NCBI GenBank assembly: GCA_963724945.1
Contig: CAVRWL010000003.1
Coordinates: forward strand, 496,001 to 560,000
Direction of reading: 5' to 3'
From: Hyphomicrobium_A sp963724945
Lineage (GTDB): Bacteria > Pseudomonadota > Alphaproteobacteria > Rhizobiales > Hyphomicrobiaceae
DNA: 64,000 nucleotides
The stretch's first letter is position 1. Each line of letters starts with the position of its first letter. The notes beneath the pieces were generated by a model that saw only the letters and a program-made list of their open reading frames with translations, was not told where the DNA came from and did no database searches. The translations under genes were made by a program, and so were the position numbers. Positions 37,103 through 46,175 of the stretch are shown in pieces.

Positions 37103-37420
37103 CTAGTTCCCCTCCTCGAAAAGGGCGAGCTGATCGGGATGGGGGGCGCGAGAGAATCGCCGGTGCGGCCCGAAGTCCACCCGGTCGAGAAGCGTGGGAT
37201 AGCGCGCCGTGAAGGCGTCCAACGCCTTGGCGCGCGCGCCGGCAAAGCGCGCCTCCTCCCAGATCTCATAGAGCCGGCGCGGGTCGCACCCGTAGCGGCG
37301 CAAGAGGTCGCGACGGCGGATGCCGAGCCAGCGCGCGATCCAGATGTCGACGGCGTCGGCCTCGGTGAGCGGGCGCCTGTCGGTGGGCGGCGGCGGCGAG
37401 GTGAGAAACGCTAAAGCCAT
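37103..37420 (-). CDS. Small helical protein, unknown
   Basis: A 105-residue protein, start MALAFLTSPPPP at 37420 (a longer open frame reaches 37531 but has no support). The core LTEADAVDIWIARWLGIRRRDLLRRYGCDPRRLYEIWEEARFAG looks like a helix-turn-helix (recognition helix around DPRRLYEIW). Widespread in Hyphomicrobiales as a hypothetical protein next to his genes. Possibly DNA-binding. Divergent from hisA. Confidence 0.6.
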   Translation of the reverse strand: MALAFLTSPPPPTDRRPLTEADAVDIWIARWLGIRRRDLLRRYGCDPRRLYEIWEEARFAGARAKALDAFTARYPTLLDRVDFGPHRRFSRAPHPDQLALFEEGN

Positions 37421-37563
37421 GACAAACCAAGAAGCGCAACGACGCTTTCGTTGCCGGCCTTGACTTCGCCGGCTGGGATTCTCTATCGCCAGCAATGTAA
37501 GCGATCTCAAGGCGCGCCTTGCAGCCGCCACGCAAACGAGAGCCTTCCACTCAAGAGAGTTCC

Positions 37564-38293
37564 TTGATCCTCTTTCCCGCCATCGACCTCAAGGACGGAC
37601 AGTGCGTGCGCCTCAAGCTCGGCGAGATGCAGGCCGCAACCGTGTTCAACGACGACCCTGCGGCGCAGGCGCGCACCTTCGAGAGCCAAGGATTTCAGTA
37701 TCTGCACATCGTCGACTTGAACGGCGCCTTCGCCGGCAAGCCGGTGAACGAGGGCGCGGTCGATGCAATCCTCGCCGCCGTTTCCATCCCCTCGCAGCTC
37801 GGCGGTGGCATCCGCGACATAGCGACGATCGAGGCCTGGCTGCAGAAGGGCATCGCCCGCGTCATCCTCGGCACGGTGGCCGTGCGCGATCCCGACCTCG
37901 TGCGCACCGCGTGCCGCATCTTCCCCGGCCGCATCGCAGTCGGCATCGACGCCAAGGGCGGCAAGGTCGCGGTCGAAGGCTGGGCTGAGACCTCCGAGCT
38001 CACGGCGTTGGAGCTTGCACGGCGCTTCGAGGACGCGGGCGTTGCGGCGATCATCTACACCGATATCGAGCGCGACGGCGTCTTGAAGGGGCTAAACCTC
38101 GCGACGACGGCCGCGCTCGCGCGCTCAATCTCGATCCCCGTCATTGCCTCGGGCGGGCTCGCCTCGATCGAGGACGTCAAAGCGCTGCTGCGGCCCGAGT
38201 ATGCTATGCTTGAGGGCGCGATCACCGGCCGCGCGCTCTATGATGGCCGGCTCGATGCGCGCGCAAGCGCTCGCGCTCGTCGCAGCCGCCTGA
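37564..38293 (+). CDS. hisA: Phosphoribosylformimino-5-aminoimidazole carboxamide ribotide isomerase, stop masked by an indel
   Basis: A TIM barrel converting ProFAR to PRFAR. Starts at TTG 37564 (MILFPAIDLKDGQ when initiated). FPAIDLKDGQCVRL, GGGIRDIATI and AIIYTDIERDGVL (catalytic Asp) are visible. The proper end is GRLD(A)AQALALVAAA and TGA at 38291-38293. One extra base near 38258 shifts the frame, so the raw sequence runs on through hisF as if fused. The 730-base length is 3n+1, as expected for one insertion. hisF starts 14 bases later. Confidence 0.93.
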
Positions 38294-38307
38294 GGCTTGA
38301 TCGGCTC

Positions 38308-39084
38308 ATGCTGAAAATCCGCATCATCCCCTGCCTCGACGTCAAGGATGGCCGCGTCGTCAAGGGCATCAATTTCGTCGACCTCGTCGATGCCGGCGAC
38401 CCCGTCGAGGCGGCCGCCGCCTACGACGCGGCGGGCGCCGACGAATTGTGCTTCCTCGACATCACCGCGAGCCACGAGGACCGCGACACGATCCTGCACA
38501 TCGTCGAGGCGACGGCGGAGCGCTGCTTCATGCCGCTGACCGTCGGCGGCGGCGTGCGCACGATCGAGGACATCGGCAAGCTTCTCAACGCCGGCGCCGA
38601 CAAGGTGTCGATCAACACCGCGGCGGTGAAGAACCGGCAGTTCGTCAAGGAGGCAGCGGAGAAGTTCGGTGCGCAGTGCATCGTCGTCGCCATCGATGCC
38701 AAGAAGGTGTCACAGCCGGGCGAGCCCGCTCGCTGGGAGATCTTTACCCACGGCGGGCGCACGCCGGCGGGGATCGACGCGGTGGAATACGCCAAGGAGG
38801 TCGTGGCGCTCGGCGCCGGCGAGATCCTGCTCACCTCCATGGACCGCGACGGCACCAAGGCCGGGTTCGACCTTGAGCTGACGCGCGCCATCGCGGATGC
38901 CGTCAGCGTGCCCGTGATCGCCTCGGGCGGCGTCGGCACCCTCGATCATCTCGTGGAGGGGATAACGCAAGGCCATGCGAGCGCGGTGCTCGCTGCCTCG
39001 ATCTTCCACTTCGGCACGCATTCGATTGCGGAAGCGAAGGCGCACATGGCGGCGGCCGGAATCGCGGTGCGGCCGCCCGGCTGA
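38308..39084 (+). CDS. hisF: Imidazole glycerol phosphate synthase, cyclase subunit
   Basis: A 258-residue TIM barrel that joins PRFAR with ammonia from HisH to give IGP and AICAR. CLDVKDGRVVKG carries catalytic Asp11, and LLTSMDRDGTKAGFD the second Asp (about 130-180 region). GGVRTIEDIGKLLNAGADKV and GGVGTLDH form phosphate-binding loops. Starts at ATG 38308 (MLKIRIIPCLD). hisE/hisI, often following, are absent; a minus-strand regulator comes next. Confidence 0.96.
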   Translation: MLKIRIIPCLDVKDGRVVKGINFVDLVDAGDPVEAAAAYDAAGADELCFLDITASHEDRDTILHIVEATAERCFMPLTVGGGVRTIEDIGKLLNAGADKVSINTAAVKNRQFVKEAAEKFGAQCIVVAIDAKKVSQPGEPARWEIFTHGGRTPAGIDAVEYAKEVVALGAGEILLTSMDRDGTKAGFDLELTRAIADAVSVPVIASGGVGTLDHLVEGITQGHASAVLAASIFHFGTHSIAEAKAHMAAAGIAVRPPG

Positions 39085-39099
39085 CGCCTCAGCTCCGCG

Positions 39100-40926
39100 T
39101 CAGGCCGCGATCGCGAACTTTTGCGGACATTGCGTCAAGACCGCGCCGAGCTCGGAGGCCGGAACGGGTTGGCTGAAGTAGTAGCCCTGCACCTTGTTGC
39201 AGCCGGCCAGCGACACCGAGTTCAACTCATCGCGCGTCTCCACGCCCTCGGCGACGCTGATGATGCCGAGCGCGCGGGCGAGCGTGGCGACCGCCTTGAC
39301 GATGGCCGCGCTGTCGGCGCGCAAGGGCAGATCTTTCACCAAAGCCCGGTCGATCTTGATCATGTCGAAGCGGAAGCCCTGCAAGCTGCTGAGCGCGCCG
39401 CTCGATTTGCCGAAATCGTCGAGCGTGATGCCGGCCCCGAGCATGCGCAGCCGATCGAGAACGTCGCGCATGGCCGTGCCCTCGCGGGCAAGAACGGCTT
39501 CCGCGATCTCCAGATCGAGACGCCTGGCGTCGAGCTTGGCCTCGGCCAGCGCGTGCGAGATGACACTCGGCAGCTCCCCGCTCTCCAGCTGCAACGACGA
39601 CAGATTGACGGTGACGTGGACGCCCTCCGGCCAGCGGGCGGCATCACGGCACGCCTGCGCCAACACCCAGGCGCCGATCTCGATGACGTCGCCAGTCCGC
39701 TCCGCGATGGGCAGGAACTCGTCGGGCGCGATCAATCCGTGATCGGGATGGCGCCAGCGAAGCAGCGCCTCGCAACCGACGACGTGATGCGTCTTGAGAC
39801 TGAGGATCGGCTGGTAATGCAGCTCGAACTGGTTCTGGCCGAGCGCGGCATGCATATCGACCTCGAGTCGGCGCATGAAGTCGACCTTTTGCTCGGTGCC
39901 GGAGCGAAAGACCTCGAAGCCCTGCCGCCCCGTCGCCTTTACGTTGTAAAGGGCGACGTCGGCGTTCTTTAGAAGAACGTCGGCGGACCTGCCATGCTCG
40001 GGCGCTCGCACGATGCCGATGCTGGCGCTGACCGAGAGCGCGTGCCCGAGAATATAGTAGGGCCTCGAAACGGCCTGCAGAACCCGTTTGGCCAGCCGCT
40101 CGCAATGCTCAATGCCGCCGTCGTTGCCGGCCTGAATGATGGCGAACTCGTCGCCTCCGAGCCGCGCCAGGAAGTCCGTCTTGCGTATGCTCGATCGCAG
40201 ACGCTTGGCGACGGCCTTGAGCAGGGCGTCGCCGACGGGATGACCGAACGTGTCGTTGACCTCCTTGAAACGGTCGAGATCGAGCCAGTGGAGCGAGACC
40301 GATGAGCCGTCATCGAGCTCCTGCAAGGAGCTCTCGAAGGTTTCGCGGAAATGAAAGCGGTTGGCGGCGCCCGTCAACGCATCGTGGCGAGCAAGCCACT
40401 CGATGCGCTGCTCAGCGCGGCTCTTCTCCGTGATATCCTCCTGGATGTCGACCCAGCCACCGTCGGCGAGCGGCTGATAGGTCACGAGAAACTTGCGCCC
40501 GTCGCGCAGGTTCTGGACGTGCGAGAAGGAGCGACCGGCCGCCAGCTTGGCCACATGCTGCGCGAGCCACTTCTGCTGTTTGGCGGCCTCTTCGGCGCCA
40601 TCGCGGCCCGTCTCGCGCTTGACGTGGTAGCGGACGATGTCAGCAAGCGGCGTCCCGGGACGCGTCAGCTCCTCGGGGAGCGCATACATCTGGCGATAGC
40701 TGGTGTTGCAGACGATCAGCCGCTGCTCGGCATCGAACATCGACAGTCCGCGCACCATGTTGTTGAGCGCGATGTCGAACCATCCGTTGAGCTGCTCGAG
40801 CTTCTTCTTCTGCTCGAGCAGGAGATCGAGCGGGCCGTCATCGGTGCTTGAGCGCAGCGCAGCAGGGTCCGCCTTGGCGTCAGCGCTCTCCTCGCCGCGG
40901 CGGTTCGCTTCGCGATTATCACCCAT
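39100..40926 (-). CDS. PAS-GGDEF-EAL cyclic-di-GMP protein
   Basis: A 608-residue cytoplasmic protein, start MGDNREAN at 40926. N-terminal coiled stretch, PAS domain (about 30-150: NMVRGLSMFDAEQRLIVCN, DITEKSRAEQ), GGDEF domain with intact RLGGDEFAI and an I-site RxxD (RKTD) five residues upstream, and EAL domain with CEALLRW, NLSS, EIAEAVL, LDDFG and EGVET. No transmembrane segment. Diguanylate cyclase and phosphodiesterase activity are both plausible from the motifs. Convergent with hisF. Confidence 0.9.
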   Translation of the reverse strand: MGDNREANRRGEESADAKADPAALRSSTDDGPLDLLLEQKKKLEQLNGWFDIALNNMVRGLSMFDAEQRLIVCNTSYRQMYALPEELTRPGTPLADIVRYHVKRETGRDGAEEAAKQQKWLAQHVAKLAAGRSFSHVQNLRDGRKFLVTYQPLADGGWVDIQEDITEKSRAEQRIEWLARHDALTGAANRFHFRETFESSLQELDDGSSVSLHWLDLDRFKEVNDTFGHPVGDALLKAVAKRLRSSIRKTDFLARLGGDEFAIIQAGNDGGIEHCERLAKRVLQAVSRPYYILGHALSVSASIGIVRAPEHGRSADVLLKNADVALYNVKATGRQGFEVFRSGTEQKVDFMRRLEVDMHAALGQNQFELHYQPILSLKTHHVVGCEALLRWRHPDHGLIAPDEFLPIAERTGDVIEIGAWVLAQACRDAARWPEGVHVTVNLSSLQLESGELPSVISHALAEAKLDARRLDLEIAEAVLAREGTAMRDVLDRLRMLGAGITLDDFGKSSGALSSLQGFRFDMIKIDRALVKDLPLRADSAAIVKAVATLARALGIISVAEGVETRDELNSVSLAGCNKVQGYYFSQPVPASELGAVLTQCPQKFAIAA

Positions 40927-41210
40927 GAAAATACTGTGCCCCTTCCCCGGCAAAAATTTTGGAACTTGTTGCGGTCCCTCAGAGGTTACACGTCATCGGT
41001 ATTCGGTAACTTAAGTGGTCCACTGAACTTTCTGAAAAAAACGACGCGGGCGCGTAACGCCTGAGGCAGCGCGCACCTCCGGCGACGCCTGAAATAAGGG
41101 CACTCGTTAAGGTCCGGGCGCGCGCAGAGTTAACGGGGTGCAAAAGAGCGTGGCACACGCGTCGTCGATTTCCGCGCTAATGCGTGCACGCGGCACTAAC
41201 CTCGTTGCGC

Positions 41211-41981
41211 TCACAGCGTCTTCGCGTCGTAGAGACAAAGATCGGCAATCAGGCAGCGTGGACATTCGGGCACGCGCGCCTTGCACACATAGCGACCGTG
41301 CAGGATCAGCCAATGATGGGCGTGAACGGCGTACTTTTGCGGCACGACCTGCAACAGGTCCTCCTCCACCGCCAGCGGCGTCTTGCCATTCGAGAGACCG
41401 GTTCGGTTGGCGACGCGGAAGACGTGCGTATCGACCGCCATCGTCGGCTCGCCGAAGGCCACGTTCAAAACGACGTTGGCCGTCTTGCGCCCCACGCCCG
41501 GCAGCGCCTCCAACGCATCGCGGTCGTGCGGCACCTTGCCGCCGTGCTGCTCGACGAGCTGGCGCGAGAGCAGAATGACGTTGCGCGCCTTGTTGCGGTA
41601 AAGCCCAATCGTCTTGATGTGCTCGCGTAGCCGCGCCTCGCCGAGGCGCATCATCTTCTCCGGGCTGTCGGCTACGGCAAATAGTCCGCGCGTGGCCTTG
41701 TTGACGCCGGCGTCGGTCGCCTGCGCGGAGAGCACAACGGCGACCAGCAAGGTAAAAGGATTGCTGTACTCGAGCTCGCTCTTGGGATGGGGATTCGCAG
41801 CCGCAAAGCGGCGAAACATCTCGGTGATGGCCGCTGGCGTCAGGCGCGAGCCGCGCTTCGGGCTCCGCTGTTTCGCCTTCATCCCCGCGCTGGCCTTGCT
41901 CTTGGGCGGTTTGGCCTTGCTCTCAGTTCGCGATCTCGCGGCAACTTTGGGGCTTGCACCACGTTGTCTAAGGCTCTTCAT
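41211..41981 (-). CDS. nth: Endonuclease III
   Basis: A 256-residue base-excision glycosylase/AP lyase for oxidised pyrimidines. Helix-hairpin-helix LPGVGRKTANVVLN with catalytic Lys, AVDTHVFRVANR with catalytic Asp, and the [4Fe-4S] motif C-x6-C-x2-C-x5-C in VCKARVPECPRCLIADLCLY. A basic N-terminal extension of ~45 residues (SPKVAARSRTESKAK) precedes the core. Starts ATG 41981. Diverges from the DUF2244 gene, a common alphaproteobacterial arrangement. Confidence 0.96.
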   Translation of the reverse strand: MKSLRQRGASPKVAARSRTESKAKPPKSKASAGMKAKQRSPKRGSRLTPAAITEMFRRFAAANPHPKSELEYSNPFTLLVAVVLSAQATDAGVNKATRGLFAVADSPEKMMRLGEARLREHIKTIGLYRNKARNVILLSRQLVEQHGGKVPHDRDALEALPGVGRKTANVVLNVAFGEPTMAVDTHVFRVANRTGLSNGKTPLAVEEDLLQVVPQKYAVHAHHWLILHGRYVCKARVPECPRCLIADLCLYDAKTL

Positions 41982-42011
41982 ATTCTTTGTCCCAAGCGAT
42001 AGGCTACGCAC

Positions 42012-42506
42012 ATGAGTCAAGACAACGACGCCGGGCAAGAGCAACGCGCCTTCCGCGCCGTCCTGCACCCGCATCGCTCGCTGGGACCGACCGGCTTCCT
42101 CATCCTCATGTCGGCGATCGGCGGGGTCAGCTTCGTGACGGGCATGGTCTTTCTTATGATGGGCGCGTGGCCCGTGTTCGGCTTCTTCGGCCTCGACGTG
42201 GCGCTCGTCTACGTCGCCTTCCGCCTCAACTACCGCTCGGGCCGCCTCCATGAGCTGATCGAGCTCACACCGCAGTCTCTGACTGTCACGCGCGTCCACC
42301 CGTCCGGCAAGCGCGAAAGCTTCGATTTCAACCCCTATTGGGTGCGTGTCCGGCTCGCCGAGGACCGGCAGGGGCGCACCGACATGCGGCTCGGCTCGCA
42401 CGGCAAGGAGCTGTCGATTGGCCGCTTCCTCACCGATGACGAGCGACGCGATTTCTCGAGCGCACTGTCGGGCGCCTTGATCGCGGCACGGGGCGCGCAC
42501 TTCTGA
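42012..42506 (+). CDS. DUF2244 membrane protein
   Basis: A 164-residue protein. N-terminal RAVLHPHRSLGPTGF, then two hydrophobic helices (FLILMSAIGGVSFVTGMVF, MMGAWPVFGFFGLDVALVY), then a soluble beta domain (ELTPQSLTVTRVHPSGKRE, PYWVRVRLAED, GRFLTDDERRDFSSAL). All match DUF2244. Function unknown; integral membrane. Confidence 0.85.
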   Translation: MSQDNDAGQEQRAFRAVLHPHRSLGPTGFLILMSAIGGVSFVTGMVFLMMGAWPVFGFFGLDVALVYVAFRLNYRSGRLHELIELTPQSLTVTRVHPSGKRESFDFNPYWVRVRLAEDRQGRTDMRLGSHGKELSIGRFLTDDERRDFSSALSGALIAARGAHF

Positions 42507-42669
42507 CCGCTCGCGCAGCGCTTTGCCGACAATTCGAGGCAAACACACAGAAAAGCGCGCCGTCGGCATAAAGCCGAACGGCAAGCATGCCGCGCTACCT
42601 CCGAGGGCAGCAGCAAGACGATTCCTGCACCACGCCGACAACACTCGGCAATCGCCGGAGGATCGACAA

Positions 42670-42981
42670 ATGCGCTTTGCAAGCAGATGCATTTTGGGGT
42701 TTGCCGCGGCTGCGGCAATCGCCGCGGTGCCAGCGCGCGCCGCCACGTCCGTCCCAACCATCGCCGCGCCGGTGGGTCCCATGGTCACGGTCGGCGAGAG
42801 ACAAGAGCGCGCAGGCAGGGACTGCACGCCCTACAACGGGCCGTGGGGCTTCTACGGCAACATTTGGTGCCAGCCCCCGAACGAGCAGTCCTACCTGCGC
42901 AACTTGGGAGCGCCCTGGCCGCAAGAGACGCCGCCGTCGCTCAAAAACCCGAAGCCACACGACACGGGCTCTGATTGGTGA
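42670..42981 (+). CDS. Small secreted CTPYNGP protein, twin 1
   Basis: A 103-residue protein with a signal peptide (about 1-25, ending ARA). The mature C-terminal 60 residues contain RDCTPYNGPWGFYGNIWCQ, two cysteines, and SYLRNL, then a proline-rich tail WPQETPPSLKNPKPHD and a final DW. The start at 42670 has GGAGG just upstream. Closely similar to the next gene. Periplasmic or surface; function unknown. Confidence 0.75.
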   Translation: MRFASRCILGFAAAAAIAAVPARAATSVPTIAAPVGPMVTVGERQERAGRDCTPYNGPWGFYGNIWCQPPNEQSYLRNLGAPWPQETPPSLKNPKPHDTGSDW

Positions 42982-43157
42982 GACGGCAGGCACGGCGCGG
43001 GACACAGGCGTGAACGCCCCCTGAAGAGGTGCGCGCCAATTCGCGCCAAAAGCCCTCCCCGATGCCGGCCGGAATCGCAACGCACAGCGCGTAGCCTTGC
43101 AGGCGATCCAGCGCTTTGTCGGCGCGACGGATAATGGCGTCGAACAAGGGGGAGCCC

Positions 43158-43469
43158 ATGCGCCTTTGCTCTGCTTGCGTGCTGCTGTTGACGGCAGCGC
43201 TGCCCGTCACCCTGACGTCCGCTCATGCGGCGAACGTTCCCCGCGCTCATGTCACGTCGGGCCGCATCATCGTCGATGTCGGCGCGCGGTCCTACCGCCG
43301 TGAGCGCGATTGCACGCCCTACAACGGCCCGTATGGCTTTTACGGCAACATCTGGTGCCAGCCGCCGAACCAGGATTCCTATCTGCGCAACCTCAGCTCC
43401 TCCTGGCCCCAGAAGACGCCGCCGTCGCTCAAGTACCGCAAGCCGAGTTCCTACAGTACCGACTGGTGA
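43158..43469 (+). CDS. Small secreted CTPYNGP protein, twin 2
   Basis: A 103-residue protein. The signal peptide ends around TSAHAA. The conserved core RDCTPYNGPYGFYGNIWCQ, DSYLRNL, TPPSLKYRKPSS and terminal DW match twin 1 in order and spacing, while the signal and connecting residues differ. ATG 43158 is preceded by GGGGGAG. The tandem duplication is old enough that only the core is kept. Ends before a hairpin. Confidence 0.75.
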   Translation: MRLCSACVLLLTAALPVTLTSAHAANVPRAHVTSGRIIVDVGARSYRRERDCTPYNGPYGFYGNIWCQPPNQDSYLRNLSSSWPQKTPPSLKYRKPSSYSTDW

Positions 43470-43481
43470 GCGTTTCAGGCT

Positions 43482-43517
43482 GCCCTGTCCTGGCCGCTCC
43501 GGCGGCCGGGGCAGGGC
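43482..43517. terminator. Hairpin between convergent genes
   Basis: GCCCTG (43482-43487) pairs with CAGGGC (43512-43517), and inside it GGCCGC (43492-43497) with GCGGCC (43502-43507). A short T-poor tail, so a bidirectional terminator is plausible rather than proven. Lies between twin 2 and gloA. Confidence 0.5.
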
Positions 43518-43519
43518 GG

Positions 43520-43915
43520 CTATTGGAAGCGGCCGCCCCGCTGCAGCACCTCGATCTTGTAGCCGTCGGGGTCCTCGATGAAGAAGAACTTGCCGAACGG
43601 CTTGCCGTCGTGGGTCATCTGCTTGATGTCCTTCGGCGCGAGCCCGTTGGACGTCATGCGTGCGCGCTCGGCGTCCAGATCTTCGCTGACGAACGCGAGA
43701 TGGCCGTAGCCGTCGCCGAGGCTGTAGGGCTCGGCGCGGCCCTTGTTGACGGTGAGCTCGACCTCGAAGTCGCCCTTCGGCGGGCGCATGTAAATGAGAG
43801 TAAAGTCGGGGAAGTCGACGCGCTCGGCGATCTCGAGACCGAAGGCCTTGCGATAGAAGTCGACGGAGCGCGCCTCGTCCCTAACGCGCACCATCATGTG
43901 GATCGGCTTGACCAT
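43520..43915 (-). CDS. gloA: Lactoylglutathione lyase (glyoxalase I)
   Basis: A 131-residue VOC protein with the metal ligands in the right places: His in KPIHMMVRVRD, Glu in DFEVELTVN, His in GYGHLAFVS and Glu in GYKIEVLQ. It isomerises the methylglyoxal-glutathione adduct. Starts at 43915 (MVKPIHMM); an upstream in-frame ATG gives extra residues not typical of the family. Downstream of leuD on the same strand. Confidence 0.88.
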   Translation of the reverse strand: MVKPIHMMVRVRDEARSVDFYRKAFGLEIAERVDFPDFTLIYMRPPKGDFEVELTVNKGRAEPYSLGDGYGHLAFVSEDLDAERARMTSNGLAPKDIKQMTHDGKPFGKFFFIEDPDGYKIEVLQRGGRFQ

Positions 43916-43953
43916 AACGTCCTCCCGTTTGTCTCCGGAGCCGCGCTCGCCGC

Positions 43954-44559
43954 TCACAGCCACGGCCGTGCCACCTGCGCCTTCTCCTCGAACGCCTCGA
44001 TCTGCTTCTGCTTTTTCAGCGTCAATCCGATGTTATCGAGACCGTTCAACAGGCAATGCTTGCGGAACGGATCGATGTCGAACTTTATGACGCCGCCATC
44101 GGGCCCGCGGATCTCTTGGGCTTCGAGATCGACGGTAATGGTCGCGTTCGCGCCGCGGCTCGCGTCGTCCATGAGCTTGTCGATCTCCGCCTGCGGCAAC
44201 TTGATCGGCAGGATGCCGTTCTGAAAGCAGTTGTTGTAGAAGATGTCGGCGAAGTCGGGCGCGATAACGCAGCGGATGCCAAAGTCCAAGAGCGCCCACG
44301 GCGCATGCTCGCGCGAGGAGCCGCAGCCGAAGTTCTCACCCGCCACGAGGATCTTTGCGTTGCGGTAGGCCGGTCGGTTCAAGACGAAATCCGCCACCTC
44401 CTTGCCCGATTGATCATAGCGCATCTCGAAGAAAAGGCTCTTGCCGAGCCCCGTGCGCTTAATCGTCTTCAGGAACTGCTTGGGGATGATCATGTCGGTA
44501 TCGACGTTGCGCATGGGCAACGGGGCCGCGACACCGGTCAGCTTTGTGAACTTCTCCAT
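43954..44559 (-). CDS. leuD: 3-isopropylmalate dehydratase small subunit
   Basis: A 201-residue swivel-domain protein that pairs with LeuC to isomerise 2- to 3-isopropylmalate. MRNVDTDMIIPKQFLK, the substrate loop AGENFGCGSSREHAPWAL and FADIFYNNCFQNGILPI are diagnostic. Starts at 44559. Part of a minus-strand cluster with leuC 2.5 kb away. Confidence 0.97.
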   Translation of the reverse strand: MEKFTKLTGVAAPLPMRNVDTDMIIPKQFLKTIKRTGLGKSLFFEMRYDQSGKEVADFVLNRPAYRNAKILVAGENFGCGSSREHAPWALLDFGIRCVIAPDFADIFYNNCFQNGILPIKLPQAEIDKLMDDASRGANATITVDLEAQEIRGPDGGVIKFDIDPFRKHCLLNGLDNIGLTLKKQKQIEAFEEKAQVARPWL

Positions 44560-44580
44560 CTCTCTCCTGTTCTCAGCTCC

Positions 44581-45012
44581 TCAGGTCCTGAGCCCGTCGG
44601 CGAGCGCCCGGAAATAACCCTCCGCCGAAGCGAGGCGATCGATGTGCATCGGCTTGCGCCCCGACAGCACGCAATTGTGCAGCTCGCCGGGCTTGAGCTG
44701 CTCCAGGCGCCTTTTAACGCCCGCGAGCTTGCGCCCGTCAAGGTGGCGGTCGAGCGCGCCGACCATGGTCTCGATATAGCCCGCGATACGGCCTAGCTCG
44801 CGGATTGCCTGCTGGCGCGCCCTAGCCTCGCGCGGCGCCTGCTCGAGCCGGTGCAAAGCATCCGCGGCGCGCGCCAGTGTCGCCGCGATCCGCTCGGCAT
44901 ATCTGGCGACCCGGCGGCGGCGGGTGTCATCGAGCGACGCGAGCGCGCCGAGCCAGCGGTGGACCGTCTCGGCGAGGCCTAACAGGCGTCGGGCATAGTC
45001 GGCGAGGCGCAA
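44581..45012 (-). CDS. Helical protein, unknown
   Basis: A 143-residue Arg/Ala/Leu-rich alpha-helical protein starting MRLADYARRLLGL. Contains LEQAPREARARQQAIREL and LDGRKLAGVKRRLEQLKPGE. No family recognised; coding is supported only by its length, composition and its position in a tight minus-strand cluster 21 bases upstream of leuD. Could be spurious. Confidence 0.45.
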   Translation of the reverse strand: MRLADYARRLLGLAETVHRWLGALASLDDTRRRRVARYAERIAATLARAADALHRLEQAPREARARQQAIRELGRIAGYIETMVGALDRHLDGRKLAGVKRRLEQLKPGELHNCVLSGRKPMHIDRLASAEGYFRALADGLRT

Positions 45013-45106
45013 AGGCGTGCAGCCTTTCGCAGGGCAAAGGCCGAGCTTACGCGTGCTCGCGAGACCGGGGATAAGCGGGGTAACGGAAGAAGGGAAAGGC
45101 CCGCGC

Positions 45107-45667
45107 TCAGCGGATCCGTTCCTCCATCATGCACTGGCGCATGTATTCGCAGCGGTGCGATCCGGAGAAGTGCATCGCATCGCCCTTGGCGGGGGCGATG
45201 AACTTGCAGATCTCTTCTACGCCGCCCGGCGACAGCCAGCCCTGGCGCCGACCGCGCTGCACCGCGAAGCAATCGGCGGTCTCCTCGTCGGGTCCGCGGA
45301 ACTGATGCCCGCACTCGTGCGAGTAGATCCACAACTTCACCGGCGTCGAGACCCTGGCGAGGAGCCGCATGTTCATGATGAGGAAGCCGGGATAGGCGGC
45401 GCCGTAGTCATCGAGCTTGTTGTCGATCACCGTCGGCCGGGTGCCGCAATAGAGCTTCATGCCGTCGAGCTCGAACTCGCCCGCGGGCACAATGCGCGCG
45501 TCGCCGCCAACGTGCGCGACGTATTCCTCAGGCGTCGGAGCGCCGCTTGTGGTGGCATCCTGCGCGGCGGCCGGAAGCGCGAAGGCCAGCGCCGCAGCGA
45601 GCCCCCAAGCCAACCGGCACGGACGGTGGCGCATCCTCAGCACGATCTTCGAGGTCCCCCGCTGCAT
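45107..45667 (-). CDS. Secreted zinc-protease-like protein (HECGH motif)
   Basis: A ~186-residue protein from 45667. Signal peptide LAWGLAAALAFALPAAAQ. The mature part has KLWIYSHECGHQFRGPDEETADCFAVQRG: HxxxH-like HECGH followed 9 residues later by Glu/Asp, resembling a gluzincin-type site. Three or four further cysteines (LYCGTR, EEICKF, HRCEYMRQCMM) could form disulfides. Start ambiguous between 45736, 45667 and 45634. Family not named. Periplasmic metallopeptidase is inference. Confidence 0.65.
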   Translation of the reverse strand: MQRGTSKIVLRMRHRPCRLAWGLAAALAFALPAAAQDATTSGAPTPEEYVAHVGGDARIVPAGEFELDGMKLYCGTRPTVIDNKLDDYGAAYPGFLIMNMRLLARVSTPVKLWIYSHECGHQFRGPDEETADCFAVQRGRRQGWLSPGGVEEICKFIAPAKGDAMHFSGSHRCEYMRQCMMEERIR

Positions 45668-45761
45668 CACATCCTCGCTGTCAACATGGCGCTCTTTCGC
45701 CAGCGAAACAAGAGCCGCCGCCGCATGCTTGCACAACTATCCAACTCTATGAATCGCCCGA

Positions 45762-46175
45762 TCAAGCGTCCGTCGCCTCTATTCGCGACATATCGGCGTC
45801 GGAGAAGCCGAAATGGTGGCCGATCTCATGCACCAGAACATGGGTGATGAGATCGCCGAGCGAGACGCCGCTTTCCGACCATTCCTCGAGGATTGCTCGC
45901 CGGTAAAGAAAAACCATGTCCGGCTGACGTGGCAGATCCATCACACTTTTATGATTGAGGCTGACGCCGTGATAGAGGCCCAAAAGCTCGAACGGGCTGC
46001 CGATGCCGAGCGACTGCAAGACGTCGTCGGTGGCGAAATCCTCCACGCGAATCAGCACATCGCCCGCCTTGGCGCGGAACTCCGACGGGACGCGCTCCCA
46101 AGCGGCGGCCGCCAGCACCTCGAACTCTGCAAGAGTGGGCGCGGACGCGTTCTGCCATTTGGACGCTTTGGTCAT
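45762..46175 (-). CDS. Metallopeptidase family protein (minimal zincin, DUF1025-like)
   Basis: A 137-residue protein with VLVHEIGHHFGFSD, the HExxHxxGxxD zinc site of minimal zincins of the PF06262 kind. FYRAKAG-type N-terminus (VPSEFRAKAGDVLIRVEDF), LGLYHGVSL and PDMVFLYRRAILEEW precede it. Substrate unknown. The start overlaps the methyltransferase stop (46172-46175), implying co-translation. Confidence 0.86.
   Translation of the reverse strand: MTKASKWQNASAPTLAEFEVLAAAAWERVPSEFRAKAGDVLIRVEDFATDDVLQSLGIGSPFELLGLYHGVSLNHKSVMDLPRQPDMVFLYRRAILEEWSESGVSLGDLITHVLVHEIGHHFGFSDADMSRIEATDA

Noticed and set aside
37519..39084. Genuine hisA-hisF gene fusion
   Set aside because: The normal HisA C-terminus and stop are present one frame away, and hisF has its own ATG; one indel explains the read-through.
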